The notes: generated from the letters alone by a model not told the origin. Counted from the first letter of the stretch, positions 47,286 through 58,083 are shown. The stretch is DNA of 64,000 bases from Spiroplasma floricola 23-6 (GCF_002813555.1 NZ_CP025057.1:1166001-1230000), one strand, 5' to 3'. Translations and numbers: made by a program.

Positions 47286-48623
47286 TTATTTATTTAATAA
47301 TTCAAACATAGTTCTTAGCATAGGTGCTCTACCACGTTTGTTGATATCTGCAGTTGATGCAATATCTAAATGAATAAAGTCTTTTCCTTCAGCAAATGAA
47401 TCTAAGAATGCTGCAGCTGTTGAAGAACCTGCTTGTCTTCCTGGTTCTGAGTTAGCTAAGTCAGCTACTTTAGAACATTGCATTGCTTTTAGGTGATCTT
47501 TAAGAACTGGCATTCTTCATACTGCTTCTTGTGCTTTAATAGCTGCTTTATCAAATTCTCCATAGAATGAATCACTTGTTGAGAATGTTCCTGTGAATCA
47601 TTTTCCTAAAGCAACATCAATTGCTCCTGTTAAAGTTGCAACAGTAATTGCTCTATCAGCTTTTGCATTTCTTACAGCATAAGTAATACCATCAGCTAAA
47701 ACTAATCTTCCTTCTGCATCTGTGTTTGTAATTTCTACAGTTTTACCGTTCATTGATTTAATAACTGATTCTGTTAAAGTTGCTTTTCCACCAATTCTGT
47801 TATCTGTTAATAATCCAATTGACACTACATTAGTTTTTACTTTTGCTTTTGCAAGCGCCATAACTGTTGAAGAAACAATTGCAGCTCCTGACATATCGAA
47901 TTTCATATTTTCAATAAAGTTAGATGGTTTTAAATTATATCCTCCAGTATCGAAAGTAATTCCTTTTCCTACTAAAGCAGTTCTTTTTTGAGATGGATCT
48001 GAGTTATATTCCATTACAACTACTCTAGCTTCAACATTACTTCCTGCATTAACTGATAGTAATAATCCCATACCCATTTGTTCGATTTGTTTTTTGTCAT
48101 ATACAGTAACTTTAATATCACTTAGTTCTTTTGCTTTTGCAGCCAATCTATTTGCAATTTCAACTGATGTACCAATATTTGGTGGTAAATCTTGTAAGTC
48201 TCTTGCAAAATCCATATATTCTATTTTTATTAATGATACTTCATAAATTGAATTATATTTTTTATCAAAAACAAAATTAATTGATTTTGGTTCTGTTGAT
48301 TTTTCTTTATAGTCTAAATCTTTGTGTGATGCAAAAGCTATTGCTTCTACAACTGTTTGAAATGCTTCTTCAGCTTTTTCAAACTTAGAAATAAATGAAT
48401 CAACATCTACATTTAAATCATATTTATTTGATTTAATAAATGACTCTAAAGAATTTCATAAATCTTTAAGACAAGAATTTTCTTCAACATAATAGTAAAT
48501 TATTTTATCTTCACTTATTAATGATACTGCTCCATTTTCTTTTAAAACTAATTCATTAACTTTATCTTTTGAACTTACAGCTTTTAAAGTTAATGTAAAT
48601 TGTTTTGCGTTGTTTGTTATCAT
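47286..48623 (-). CDS. pepA: Leucyl aminopeptidase (M17)
   Basis: Releases N-terminal residues from peptides; dinuclear zinc/manganese enzyme. 445 aa. Catalytic domain motifs: VGKGITFDTGGYNLKP (metal Lys and Asp), MKFDMSGAA, and the family signature NTDAEGRLVLAD. The N-terminal about 140 residues are the poorly conserved P-loop-like domain. Start ATG 48623 has AAGGAGAATTAAT upstream. UGA Trp occurs in GKWFTG and AVWRMP. Confidence 0.95.
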
Positions 48624-48669
48624 ATTAATTCTCCTTTATTTTATAAGATTATAATATCATTTTTTTTCA

Positions 48670-49257
48670 TTAGTTTATTTTAAACTTGATTTTACAAGTT
48701 TTATTTTTACATATTCCATAAACGATTAAATGAATATGATCTTTATTTTTATCATATGAAAGAGATCCTTTAACTAAACCATGTCCATTTGGACATCTCA
48801 ATTTTCTATTTACCAATTTTGTATTTAAAGAAAAGTGTTTAGACTTAGTTGTATATATATAGTATGTCTCTCTTTTTAATCTATCATTTTGATCTTCAAT
48901 CTCATCTAAAAAAACAAAATTGATATCTTTAATCTCTTCTACTCTTTTGTTCATAATTGAATACATTTTGTTTTTTTTATTAGCATATCCTTTTATGTGC
49001 TGTTTAAATCTCTCTTTAACATTTACAGATTCACCAATATAGCAAAATCTTAATTTATTATTCACTATCGAATATAAAAGATAAACCCCTGGTTTTTTAT
49101 TATCCATTTTATTCAGTTCATCAAACTTTAGTGATTTTTTATTCTCTAAAAGTTTATTTATAATTTCAAGTAAATAAATTTCAGATAAACTTCTAACATC
49201 TAAATTACTAGAGTTTTTTATTTTAGATATGATTTTAAATTGATCAGCTAATTTCAT
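48670..49257 (-). CDS. GIY-YIG nuclease-domain protein with C-terminal zinc motif
   Basis: 195 aa. GIY-YIG fold: GVYLLYS at 57-63, CYIGES at 72-77, Arg83 in KERFKQH, and a possible catalytic Glu130 in KRETYYIY. A C-terminal C-x3-H ... C-x4-C set (CPNGH 155-159; Cys183, Cys188) suggests a small zinc finger for DNA or RNA binding. Not UvrC, which is much longer. It could be a homing-type, repair or restriction-related nuclease. It follows the MFS remnant by 10 nt and precedes pepA by 46 nt. Shine-Dalgarno AAAGGAAG. Confidence 0.7.
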   Translation of the reverse strand: MKLADQFKIISKIKNSSNLDVRSLSEIYLLEIINKLLENKKSLKFDELNKMDNKKPGVYLLYSIVNNKLRFCYIGESVNVKERFKQHIKGYANKKNKMYSIMNKRVEEIKDINFVFLDEIEDQNDRLKRETYYIYTTKSKHFSLNTKLVNRKLRCPNGHGLVKGSLSYDKNKDHIHLIVYGICKNKTCKIKFKIN

Positions 49258-49267
49258 AAAACTTCCT

Positions 49268-49711
49268 TTATAAAATTATTATAAAGTAAAAAGCAATATT
49301 AAATAATTTTCAAAAATATATTCACTCTATGATTTGACAATCTCTTTTTTTATTTTTCTCTTTTCTTAACGTGTACATAAGAACTAAACCTGCAACAATT
49401 CCTATAACTCGCCCAATCACTATTAAAATCATTGAATACTGATAAACTATTTGATAATTGTAAATACCTGATATTTCAGTTTCAACTTTATATTTATCTA
49501 ATAAGAAGGAATGGAATTGTCAAAATCATACATCGGGAGAAAATGCAGTAACTGAAACTAATCCTAGTGCTGTTGCATAAATTTTTTGATCTACTCCTAT
49601 TTCATAAATTGTTGCTCATCTATTTATAACAAGTCCTCAACAAATTGCTCCCAAACTTAAGAAAAATATATAAACAATAACTTGTATTATTATTTTAAAA
49701 GTTCTAGACTG
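49268..49711 (-). pseudogene. C-terminal remnant of an MFS transporter
   Basis: An open frame (UGA as Trp) of about 147 codons with no start codon at its 5' end, where TAA lies at 49714-49712. It encodes three hydrophobic segments: IIIQVIVYIFFLSLGAICWGLVI, then ATALGLVSVTAFSPDVW, then YSMILIVIGRVIGIVAGLVLMYTLRK. The VS-x3-(Y/F)-(T/S)-PD motif and the last TM with a basic end match the C-terminal part of major facilitator permeases. A 20-codon frame (VKRIQWWVLVKKHFIKVD, about 49720-49790) just upstream may be the N-terminus, so most of the middle is deleted. Position after glpQ suggests the lost permease served glycerophosphodiester or glycerol-phosphate uptake. Confidence 0.6.
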
Positions 49712-49777
49712 TTATTTAAATTAATCTACTTTAATAAAATGTTTTTTTACTAATACCCATCATTGTATTCTTTTTAC

Positions 49778-49805
49778 TTTTAATAAAACTCCCTCCTTAT
49801 TAAAA
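49778..49805 (-). promoter_or_regulatory. Inverted repeat enclosing the ribosome site of the MFS remnant
   Basis: Arms TTTTAATAA (49797-49805 side) and TTATTAAAA (49778-49786 side), 9 bp each, flank AGGAGGGAG-like bases (loop of 10 nt). The Shine-Dalgarno would lie in the loop. The upstream arm includes the end of glpQ. Confidence 0.35.
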
Positions 49806-50507
49806 GTTAATTAACAAATCCCTTTTATCACTAATAAAAGAATTGATTTTATCTTTATATATTGATCAGATAATTTTTGCATCTTCATCATTTTTAAAGG
49901 TTCATATATTTAAAGGTAAATTTATTTTTTCAACTATCTTATAAGATGATTTGATTTTTAGATTCTCTACATAAGGATGTAAATAATCAAATTTCTTTAT
50001 TAAATCAAAGTCTACTTTTTTAATATTTTCAATTAAATAACCCTTTTTAAAATTATTATCTAATTGTGAAATAAACTTTAAAACCTTAAGTTCAAATGAT
50101 GAAACAACAATCTCTGCATTAGTTTGTTCTCTTAAAAGATTTAAAGCTCTCTTAATTTGTTCAAACTCTTCTACTGTGTTTCTATCTGGTTTTATTTCAA
50201 CATTAATAAAGTTATACTCTTTTGAGATTTTCATAATAAAATCTTCAATGAATAATGGAGGTAGAAAATCAGGATTTTGCTTGAAGTAATCCATATTTTC
50301 AATTTCTTTATAAGTTAAACTTCTAACAGTTTTATTTAAATTTCCAATTCTTTTAAAATTGTGATCGTGAAAAATTATTATCTTTTTATCTTTTGTCATT
50401 CTAATATCAAACTCTACAGCTAGACAAGTTTTTAAGGCATCTTCAAAATCTATCATTCTGTTTTCTCTATTTTTACCCCTAAAACCTCTATGCGCTACTA
50501 AAAACAT
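49800..50507 (-). CDS. glpQ: Glycerophosphodiester phosphodiesterase
   Basis: Hydrolyses glycerophosphodiesters to glycerol-3-phosphate and an alcohol. 235 aa. GDPD motifs: AHRGFRG with catalytic His and Arg at residues 5-7, NRMIDFEDA, VEFDIRMTKDKKIIIFHDHN (metal Glu/Asp and second His), and INVEIKPD. Start taken at MFLVAHRGF (50507), which has a GAGGGAAAGATT leader. In mycoplasmas the enzyme supports lipid-derived glycerol use and peroxide formation. UGA Trp near the end (NIWTFK). It appears to lead an operon with the MFS remnant. Confidence 0.9.
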
Positions 50508-50607
50508 AATCTTTCCCTCTTTCAAAGATTAAGAGATACTTAAAACTCTCATTAATACTTTACTATTACTAGCGTAAACAAAACAAGTTATTCTTATTCA
50601 CATTTTT

Positions 50608-50636
50608 ATTATATAAAATAAATTAAGAGTTTCCAA
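50608..50636 (-). promoter_or_regulatory. Promoter of glpQ
   Basis: Minus strand: TTGGAA (50636-50631), 17-nt spacer, TATAAT (50613-50608). It leaves a leader of about 95 nt before the glpQ ATG, longer than other leaders here. Confidence 0.65.
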
Positions 50637-50679
50637 TTTTGCAAAACTAGTTTAAAAAAAATTACTAAATAAAAAACAA

Positions 50680-50716
50680 AAAAATCTTTGTATATATTTT
50701 ATATACAAAGATTTTT
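50680..50716. terminator. Intrinsic terminator after tuf
   Basis: Perfect 16-bp stem (50680-50695 with 50701-50716) with A/T flanks, 37 bases past the tuf stop codon. It also isolates glpQ. Confidence 0.85.
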
Positions 50717-50752
50717 AATTTTTAAAAGCTTTTATTTTTTATATTGTTTAAA

Positions 50753-51940
50753 TTATTGAACGATTGAAACAACTGTTCCAGCACCAATAGTTCTTCCACC
50801 TTCACGGATTGAGAATTTTGTACCTTGTTCAACAGCAATTGGTTTAATTAATTCAACAACTAATTCAACGTTATCTCCAGGCATAACCATGTCTGTTCCA
50901 CTTGGTAAGTGAACTTCTCCAGTAACGTCTGTAGTTCTAAAGTAGAATTGAGGACGGTATTTGTTGAAGAATGGTTTGTGTCTTCCACCTTCTTCTTGAG
51001 TTAAAGCATAAACTGATGCATTTAATTTTGTATGAGGTTTAATTGTTCCTGGTTTTGCAAGAACTTGTCCACGTTCGATGTCGTTTCTGTCAACCCCTCT
51101 TAATAATGCTCCAACGTTATCTCCAGCTTCAGCAAAGTCTAGTAATTTTCTAAACATTTCTAATCCTGTAACAACAACTTTTTTGCTATCTTCTACTAAT
51201 CCAACAATTTCAACTTCGTCGTTAACTTTAACAACTCCTCTTTCAACTCTTCCAGTTGCAACAGTTCCACGCCCTGTAATTGTAAATACGTCTTCTATAG
51301 GCATTAAGAATGTTTTATCTGTATCACGAGTTGGTGTTGGAATGTATGCATCAACTGCATCCATTAATTCTTCCACTTTTTCAACTCATTTAGCATCACC
51401 ATTTAATGCTCCTAAAGCTGATCCACGAATAACTGGTGCTCCATCTCCATCAAAGTCATATGCAGATAATAAATCTCTAACTTCCATTTCAACTAAGTCA
51501 ATTAATTCTTCGTCATCTACCATATCACATTTATTTAAAAATACTGCGATTGCTGGTACTCCAACTTGTCTTGATAATAGGATGTGTTCTCTTGTTTGAG
51601 GCATTGGTCCATCAGTTGCAGCAACAACAAGGATTCCTCCATCCATTTGTGCAGCTCCTGTAATCATGTTTTTAACATAATCGGCATGACCTGGACAGTC
51701 TACGTGTGCGTAGTGTCTTTTATCTGTTTTATATTCAACGTGAGAAGTATTAATTGTAATACCTCTTTCTCTTTCTTCTGGTGCATTATCAATATTTGCA
51801 TAATCCTTGAATTCTGCTCCACCTTTTGCTGCTAATACTTTTGTAATTGCAGCTGTTAAAGTAGTTTTACCGTGGTCAACGTGTCCGATTGTTCCAATGT
51901 TAACGTGAGGTAAACTACGGTCAAATGCTTCTTTTGCCAT
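50753..51940 (-). CDS. tuf: Elongation factor Tu
   Basis: Delivers aminoacyl-tRNA to the ribosome. 395 aa. G1 GHVDHGKTT (residues 19-27), G2 region [13 protein letters not shown]3 DCPGH, G4 NKCD, G5 SALGAL. Domain 2 and 3 complete to VVSIVQ. UGA codes the Trp in AKWVEKV. It lies 114 nt after fusA with a promoter of its own in the gap, so tuf can be expressed alone as well as from the str operon. Confidence 0.99.
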
Positions 51941-51999
51941 GTTTTTTCATTCCTTCCATTTGGTTCTTATTTATTTTATTGCGACCAAGTGTCCTAATA

Positions 52000-52028
52000 A
52001 TTATAAATAGATTTTGTTTAAAGTACAA
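52000..52028 (-). promoter_or_regulatory. Promoter of tuf
   Basis: Minus strand: TTGTAC (52028-52023), 17-nt spacer, TATAAT (52005-52000). The start would be about 55 nt before the tuf ATG. Confidence 0.6.
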
Positions 52029-52054
52029 TATTTTTTTAATTTGATAAATAGCTA

Positions 52055-54124
52055 TTATTTACCTTGTTTTTTGATAATTTCTTCAGCAATGTTTTTTGGT
52101 GCTTCATTATAGTGACTGAAAATCATTGTGTAATTTCCACGTCCTTGTGTAAATGAACGCAACTCTGTTGCATAACCAAACATTTCTGATAGAGGAACTT
52201 TTGACTTAATAGTTTGTGCATTTCCTCTTTGTTCTGATCCTTCAATTAAACCACGTTTTGATGAAATGTTACCCATTACATCCCCATAGTATTCATCTGG
52301 TACAGTTACTTCAACTGACATAATTGGTTCTAAAAGAACTGGATTAACTTTTTTAGCAGCTTCTTTTAATGCCAATGATGCAGCAATTTTATATGCCATC
52401 TCATTTGAGTCAACATCATGATATGATCCATCAACAATTGTTGCTTTAACATCTATCATTGGGAATCCTGCAATAACCCCGTTTTGTAAGGCATTTTCAA
52501 GTCCCACTCTAGCAGCGTTGATATATTCTTTTGAGATTTTACCCCCAACAATTTTATCAACTCATTCAAATCCTTTATCATGATTTGGTTCAAATTCAAT
52601 CACAACGTGACCATATTGTCCACGTCCCCCTGATTGTTTAACATATTTACCTTCAACTTTTGCTGAACCTTTAATTGTTTCACGATATGAAACTTGAGGT
52701 GCTCCAACATTTGTTTCAACTTTGAATTCTCTTTTCAAACGATCCACAATAATATCTAGGTGTAATTCACCCATTCCAGCAATAATTGTTTGTCCAGTTT
52801 CTTCATCTGTATAAGTTCTGAAAGTTGGATCTTCTTCTGATAATTTGTTTAATGATAAACCTAATTTTTCTTGATCAGCTTTTGTTTTTGGTTCTAAAGC
52901 CAAATGAATAACTGGTTCTGGGAATATCATTGATTCTAAAATAATTTCATTTTTTTCATCTGTTAAAGTATCACCAGTTGTTGTATCTTTAAGACCAACA
53001 GCTGCTGCAATATCTCCAGCATAAACTTCATCAATTTCTTCACGATTGTTTGCATGCATTTTTAATAAACGTCCAACACGTTCTTTTTTATCTTTAGTTG
53101 CGTTTAATACATAACTTCCTTTTGCTAACTTTCCTGAATAAACTCTAAAGAATGTTAACTTACCAACAAATGGGTCAGTCATAATTTTAAATGCTAATGC
53201 TGCAAATGGTGCATCATCTGAAGCTATTCTTTCAGCTTCTGTTCCATCTGGTAATATACCTTTAATTGCAGGTACATCTAATGGAGAAGGTAAATAAGCA
53301 ACAACAGCGTCTAATAATAATTTAACACCTTTGTTTTTAAATGCTGACCCAGCCAATACTGGGAAAAATTCAGCAGATATTACTCCTTTACGAATTGCTG
53401 ATTTTAATTCTGGAATTGTGATTTCTCCTCCATCCAAGAATTTCATCATTAATTCTTCGTCATATTCCACAGCCATCTCAACTAATTGAGCTCTTAATTC
53501 TTCTGCTTTATCTTTTAAGTCAGCAGGAATTTCTATTTCTTTTGCTATTTCTTCAGCAGCTCCATCAAATCCTCATGCTTTCATTTCTACTAAGTCAATG
53601 ATTCCATTGAATTGATCTTCTGCTCCGATTGGCAATTGAATAGGTGCTGCTTTAGCTCCTAATCTATCTCCAATTGTTTTTACTGAATATAAAAAGTCAG
53701 CTCCTGTTTTATCCATTTTGTTAACAAAAACTACTCTTGGTACTCTATAAGTTGTTGCTTGTCTTCAAACAGTTTCAGTTTGAGGTTCAACCCCACTTTG
53801 ACCATCCAATACAGCTACAGCTCCATCAAGAACTCTCAATGATCTTTCAACTTCAACTGTGAAGTCAACGTGACCAGGAGTATCTATGATGTTAAATCTA
53901 TGGTCTGCTCAAAATGCTGTTGTTGCAGCAGAAGTAATTGTAATACCACGTTCTTGTTCTTGAGCCATTCAGTCCATTTGTGATTCACCTTCGTGAGTTT
54001 CACCAATTTTATGAATTCTACCTGTGTGGAATAATATACGTTCTGTTGTAGTAGTTTTACCAGCATCGATGTGAGCCATAATACCAAAGTTACGAGTCAT
54101 ATCTAAACTATATTCTCTAGGCAT
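52055..54124 (-). CDS. fusA: Elongation factor G
   Basis: Ribosomal translocase GTPase. 689 aa, full length. Begins [21 protein letters not shown]1 [13 protein letters not shown]2 [12 protein letters not shown]3 DTPGHVDF, G4 NKMD. Domain IV tip region [12 protein letters not shown] and the C-terminal domain with [19 protein letters not shown] are canonical. UGA Trp codons occur throughout, for example QMDWMAQEQ. Located 23 nt after rpsG. Confidence 0.99.
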
Positions 54125-54147
54125 ATTCTTTTCTCCTTAATCTTCTA

Positions 54148-54615
<468 letters not shown>

Positions 54616-54667
54616 AAGTTAGTAACTCCTTTCTTTTTTTAATTGATAAAATGTGAATTACACTCTA

Positions 54668-55087
54668 TTATTTTTTCTCTTTAGGTCTTTTTGTTCCATA
54701 TAAAGAACGAGATTGCATTCTTCCATTTACTCCAGTTGTATCTAAAGTACCACGAATTATATGATAACGAACCCCAGGTAAGTCTTTTACCCTTCCTCCA
54801 CGAATTAACACAACACTGTGTTCTTGTAAGTTGTGTCCTTCTCCTGGAATATAAGCTGTTACTTCCATACCGTTAGTTAATCTAACCCTTGCATACTTAC
54901 GTAAAGCTGAGTTAGGTTTTTTAGGAGTCATAGTTGCAACCCTTGTACAAACACCTCTTTTTTGAGGTGCTGAAATTTTAGTAACTTTTTTTAATAAAGT
55001 GTTAACCCCTCTGTTTAAAGCAGGAGCTTTAGTTTTTCAAGTTTTTGCTTTTCTTGGTTTTCTAACTAATTGATTAATTGTTGCCAT
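54668..55087 (-). CDS. rpsL: 30S ribosomal protein S12
   Basis: Decoding-centre protein, first gene of the str operon. 139 aa. N-terminal [20 protein letters not shown]; the conserved loops [11 protein letters not shown] and [12 protein letters not shown] keep the lysines where streptomycin-resistance changes are known in other bacteria, so the sequence looks like the sensitive form. UGA Trp in KTWKTK. AAGGAGGAACC Shine-Dalgarno. Confidence 0.98.
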
Positions 55088-55105
55088 TTAAGGTTCCTCC
55101 TTTCC

Positions 55106-55124
55106 ACAATACCGAGTGTATTGT
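55106..55124 (-). promoter_or_regulatory. Hairpin in the rpsL leader
   Basis: ACAATAC (55106-55112) and GTATTGT (55118-55124), 7-bp stem, 5-nt loop, placed between the promoter and the ribosome site of rpsL. It could be a regulatory leader element; no known binding site recognised. Confidence 0.4.
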
Positions 55125-55139
55125 AATCACACAAAATAT

Positions 55140-55169
55140 ATTATATATGAAAAAAGCTTATAAATGCAA
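55140..55169 (-). promoter_or_regulatory. Promoter of the str operon
   Basis: Minus strand: TTGCAT (55169-55164), 18-nt spacer, TATAAT (55145-55140). It lies directly after the terminator of the upstream gene. Confidence 0.6.
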
Positions 55170-55178
55170 ATATTAATT

Positions 55179-55210
55179 AAAAATACAAACCTTTATAGGT
55201 TTGTATTTTT
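55179..55210 (-). terminator. Intrinsic terminator after the 252-aa unknown gene
   Basis: 14-bp stem AAAAATACAAACCT (55179-55192) with its complement at 55197-55210, TTAT loop, symmetric A/T flanks. It touches the stop codon of the gene. Confidence 0.8.
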
Positions 55211-55968
55211 TAGTTATATAAAGTAATATCTGGCATTATATTATCAAATGCTTGTTGATTCATCATTTCTTCTTGTAAAGGATAAACTAGTATTATTTCT
55301 AATAAATAAGTCATTAAATAGTAAGTGTTCATATATTCCATAAACATTTCAATTCTTTGATTTGTTAAACTATCTTCTTTTATATTAGATAATCTAATAT
55401 AAATATTTTTGTAGTTTTTATTGAATTCCAAGATATTTTCCATTAATTTTGCAAATGCTGACTCTACATCTTGTTTTGAAACCTCTTTAAAGAACTTATT
55501 TAAAGGTTTAAATACTTCATTAGTATCTTGATCTAAATTTAACTGTTCATATTTAGCAATCATTTCATTAGCTTTTACTCCAAATGCTTGTACAGCAGTT
55601 GCAACAATAACATCAATTCCTTTTGGATTTGTTATTACTTCTTTTTCTAAATTCTCTTTTTCCATATTTACATCAATTGAAATAAGAACAATAATTGAGT
55701 TTTGCAATATTGACATTAAATGGTTTAAAAGTATTAGCCTATCTAAGTTTTTATCTAAAACTTCTCAATCTGCAAAAGTCTTGTCAAATTCTTTTCCTAA
55801 ATTTTCAATATCTTCTCTAGTAGATAATTGAGAATTCTCATTCAAAAAACTTTCAATATTTGAAGGTACTTTAAATTCATTTTTAATATTTTGTTTTAAA
55901 TTTTCATATACAGTATTTACTCTTTTAACAATGATTTTTTCATAATTAATTGATTTAATTTCTTTCAT
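55210..55968 (-). CDS. Hypothetical protein, mostly helical (252 aa)
   Basis: No recognised family. Acidic and Asn/Glu/Lys-rich, long helical stretches; a moderately hydrophobic segment at about residues 82-100 (HLMSILQNSIIVLISIDV) and another near 150-165. Ends PDITLYN. In-frame UGA Trp near residue 68 supports the full reading from ATG 55968. A weak AGAGA ribosome site. It is divergent from the 375-aa gene at 56049 with an 80-nt gap, so the two may be co-regulated. Confidence 0.7.
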
Positions 55969-56048
55969 AAAAATCTCTTTTCTAATTTTATATATAAAAT
56001 AATCATACTACATTTGATATTATTATAAATAATAAGGGGGATTTTAAT

Positions 56049-57176
56049 ATGGTATGAGGTGAATCAAATTCAAGAGATTTCTTAGATTGAGCAGATTTTT
56101 GCAGAAATAATACTGTTAGAGAAAAATCAATAAATACTTCAATAAATGGAGCAAATTTTGCAAACGATAAAAGCTCTTCTCAATACAACTCTGTAAAGGC
56201 AACTATTTTAAATACTATAGAGAGTTATAAAAGCATTAGTGTTCAACAATTATATAACGTTTTGCCAGAAAGTATTGTTGCAAATCCTACTTCAAAACAT
56301 GTAATTTTACAGTTATATTTTGAAGATAACTTAAAAATACAAGGACAAGCTAAAAATAATAATGATCGTGAATCAAATTTTGTTTTAATTTTTGTCAAAA
56401 AGATGATACCAAAACAACCTGCTCCATTAACTGATAGACAAAAAGGTCAATCAAATATTGAAGACTTAATTGATAATAACTGACAAGCAACTGGTAGAAA
56501 ACTTGAATTTGACAAAATGGAACGTAAAGATAAAAGCAATCTTAATATTAGCTTAAAACGAGTTAATCCAACTCCAACAAATAGAGTTGGAGAAAAGCCA
56601 AATATTGATGTTAGAGAAACCATTAAAGAAAAACCAATTCCTACTCCAATACCAAAAGCTATACCAAAAGAAGAAATACCTGTAAAAGTAAATTCAAATA
56701 TAACTTACATTGAAATTCCTAAACCAAAACCTGAAATAATAAAAGAAGAAGTGGTTAGTCCAATTAAAATGAATCTTGAGTATAGACCAACTCCAAAAGT
56801 TAAAGAAGTTATAATTGAAGATAAAGTCTTTTATGGACTAAGCGCATTTGATCTATATTACATAGAAGCATTTTTAAGTGATGCTGCAATTAAAGAAGAA
56901 GCATATCAAAAAGAAATAAAAATTACTAGAGATATTGTAAAAGTAAGAGGAGATATTAAATATACTGAAGAAAAGCAATATTCTAGTTTAGGTAAAAACA
57001 TTGCAAAATTTTTTGGTTGTTTAACTATAGTTGGTATTCCCTTTGTAATTGCATACAGTGGAAATAAAATAAGAAAAAAAGCAACTAAAACTTATAAAGA
57101 ACAGTTGAAAAATAGAGGCTATGATTCTATTAAGCAAGATTTAAAATTAGCTAATCCTAAGATAATAGAGTTTTAA
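56049..57176 (+). CDS. Pro-rich protein with C-terminal TM segment (375 aa)
   Basis: No recognised family. Starts MVWGESNSRDFLDWADF after an AAGGGGGATTTT ribosome site. Residues 1-150 look globular; 155-260 are rich in Pro, Lys, Glu and Ile with repeated short patterns such as PIPTPIPKAIPKEEIP; a compact domain FYGLSAFDLYYIEAFLSDAAIKEE-like follows; one hydrophobic segment at about 319-336 (FFGCLTIVGIPFVIAYSG) and a basic tail. This suggests a tail-anchored or membrane-associated protein with an extended linker. UGA Trp codons are in frame. Confidence 0.7.
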
Positions 57177-57208
57177 AAAAAAGAACCTAATTTTGAGGTT
57201 CTTTTTTT
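57176..57208. terminator. Bidirectional terminator between the 375-aa and 64-aa genes
   Basis: 13-bp stem (57176-57188 with 57196-57208), 7-nt loop AATTTTG, A-run and T-run flanks; overlaps both convergent stop codons. Confidence 0.8.
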
Positions 57209-57401
57209 ACATTTCTTGTCTTTTAAAACTACTTTTTAAAATTTTTGCTTCACTTATAATATTTTTTAATTCATTTTTCTTAATTTTGATTTCTAACTTT
57301 GCTTGTTTAATTGCTTCTTTACATTTTTCAATTTCAGTTTCCTTAGCATTTTTTTTTACTTTAAAATCAGCTAACTTATCTTTTAATTCTTCTTTTGTCA
57401 T
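57207..57401 (-). CDS. Small coiled-coil protein (64 aa)
   Basis: Starts MTKEELKDKLADFKVKKNAK at 57401 with a strong CCAAGGAGAAAC leader. Almost entirely charged heptad-like helix (Lys/Glu with Leu/Ile), ends KRQEM. No family recognised. It has its own near-consensus promoter. Confidence 0.6.
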   Translation of the reverse strand: MTKEELKDKLADFKVKKNAKETEIEKCKEAIKQAKLEIKIKKNELKNIISEAKILKSSFKRQEM

Positions 57402-57445
57402 AATTGTTTCTCCTTGGTTTATAAGAACATTTTGCTTACTCAATA

Positions 57446-57474
57446 ATTTTAATTTAAAAGCCAATTATTGTCAA
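57446..57474 (-). promoter_or_regulatory. Promoter of the 64-aa coiled-coil gene
   Basis: Minus strand: TTGACA (57474-57469), exact consensus, 17-nt spacer, TAAAAT (57451-57446). The best -35 in the window. The transcript start would be about 40 nt before the ATG. Confidence 0.7.
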
Positions 57475-57506
57475 ATATAGTCTTTTTATGCTAAGAAACT
57501 CTTTTT

Positions 57507-58083
57507 TTATTTTTTTGTATTCGGATTTTCTGTTAAAGCTCACTTTTCCATTTTTTCAAAATGATCTACAATTTTTTTAGGTGTTAATGAGTTAATTAAC
57601 TCATTTTTTGTTTCATAAAATCTTTCAATTCTGTTATCCTCTTTTAAAATAATTAAATCTATTTCTTTTCCTTTAGGAGAATATAAAGTTTTTCTATAAT
57701 CCAAATTTGGAGTAAACTGTTGAATTTTATATTTATATATAAAATCTCAAGCTCTATATATATCATTTTTGTTTTTCTACAGAAGTAGCATTAAACTCCT
57801 TTTGTAATTCAGTTTGTTCTTGTTTTGTTTTATTAAAATAGTCATTTTCAACTTTTCATTTATATGACTTTTCTATTGCTATTTCTCTTCAATAGTCCAA
57901 ATCATCATATTTTACTTTTATTTTCTCTTCTATTTCTTCAATACTTTTTGGTTGTTCTGTTTCCATAAAAAAGTCTTTATCTGTTTCTATTTCTTTTTCT
58001 CCTTTAATTTGACATGAAGTTAAAGTTAAAGTACTCATAGCAGTCATTGAAAAAGCTGCTATTAAATTTAATAATTTTTTCAT
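57507..58083 (-). pseudogene. Array lipoprotein, copy 5 (last), split by -2 frameshift
   Basis: Signal peptide MKKLLNLIAAFSMTAMSTLT with lipobox LTSC; first half reads to VEKQKWYI and a TAG at 57756-57754 (109 aa). The second half, from the AWDFIYKYK segment to NPNTKK, TAA 57509-57507, is open in another frame. Total span 577 nt, 2 nt short of the 579-nt intact copy. Mature protein unknown in function; surface-exposed lipoprotein expected. UGA Trp occurs in both halves. Confidence 0.8.

Noticed and set aside
57754-57775. Programmed +1 frameshift at a UGA in the array lipoproteins
   Set aside because: UGA is a sense Trp codon in this organism, so it gives no slow-termination pause of the RF2 type, and copy 3 simply reads through in frame.
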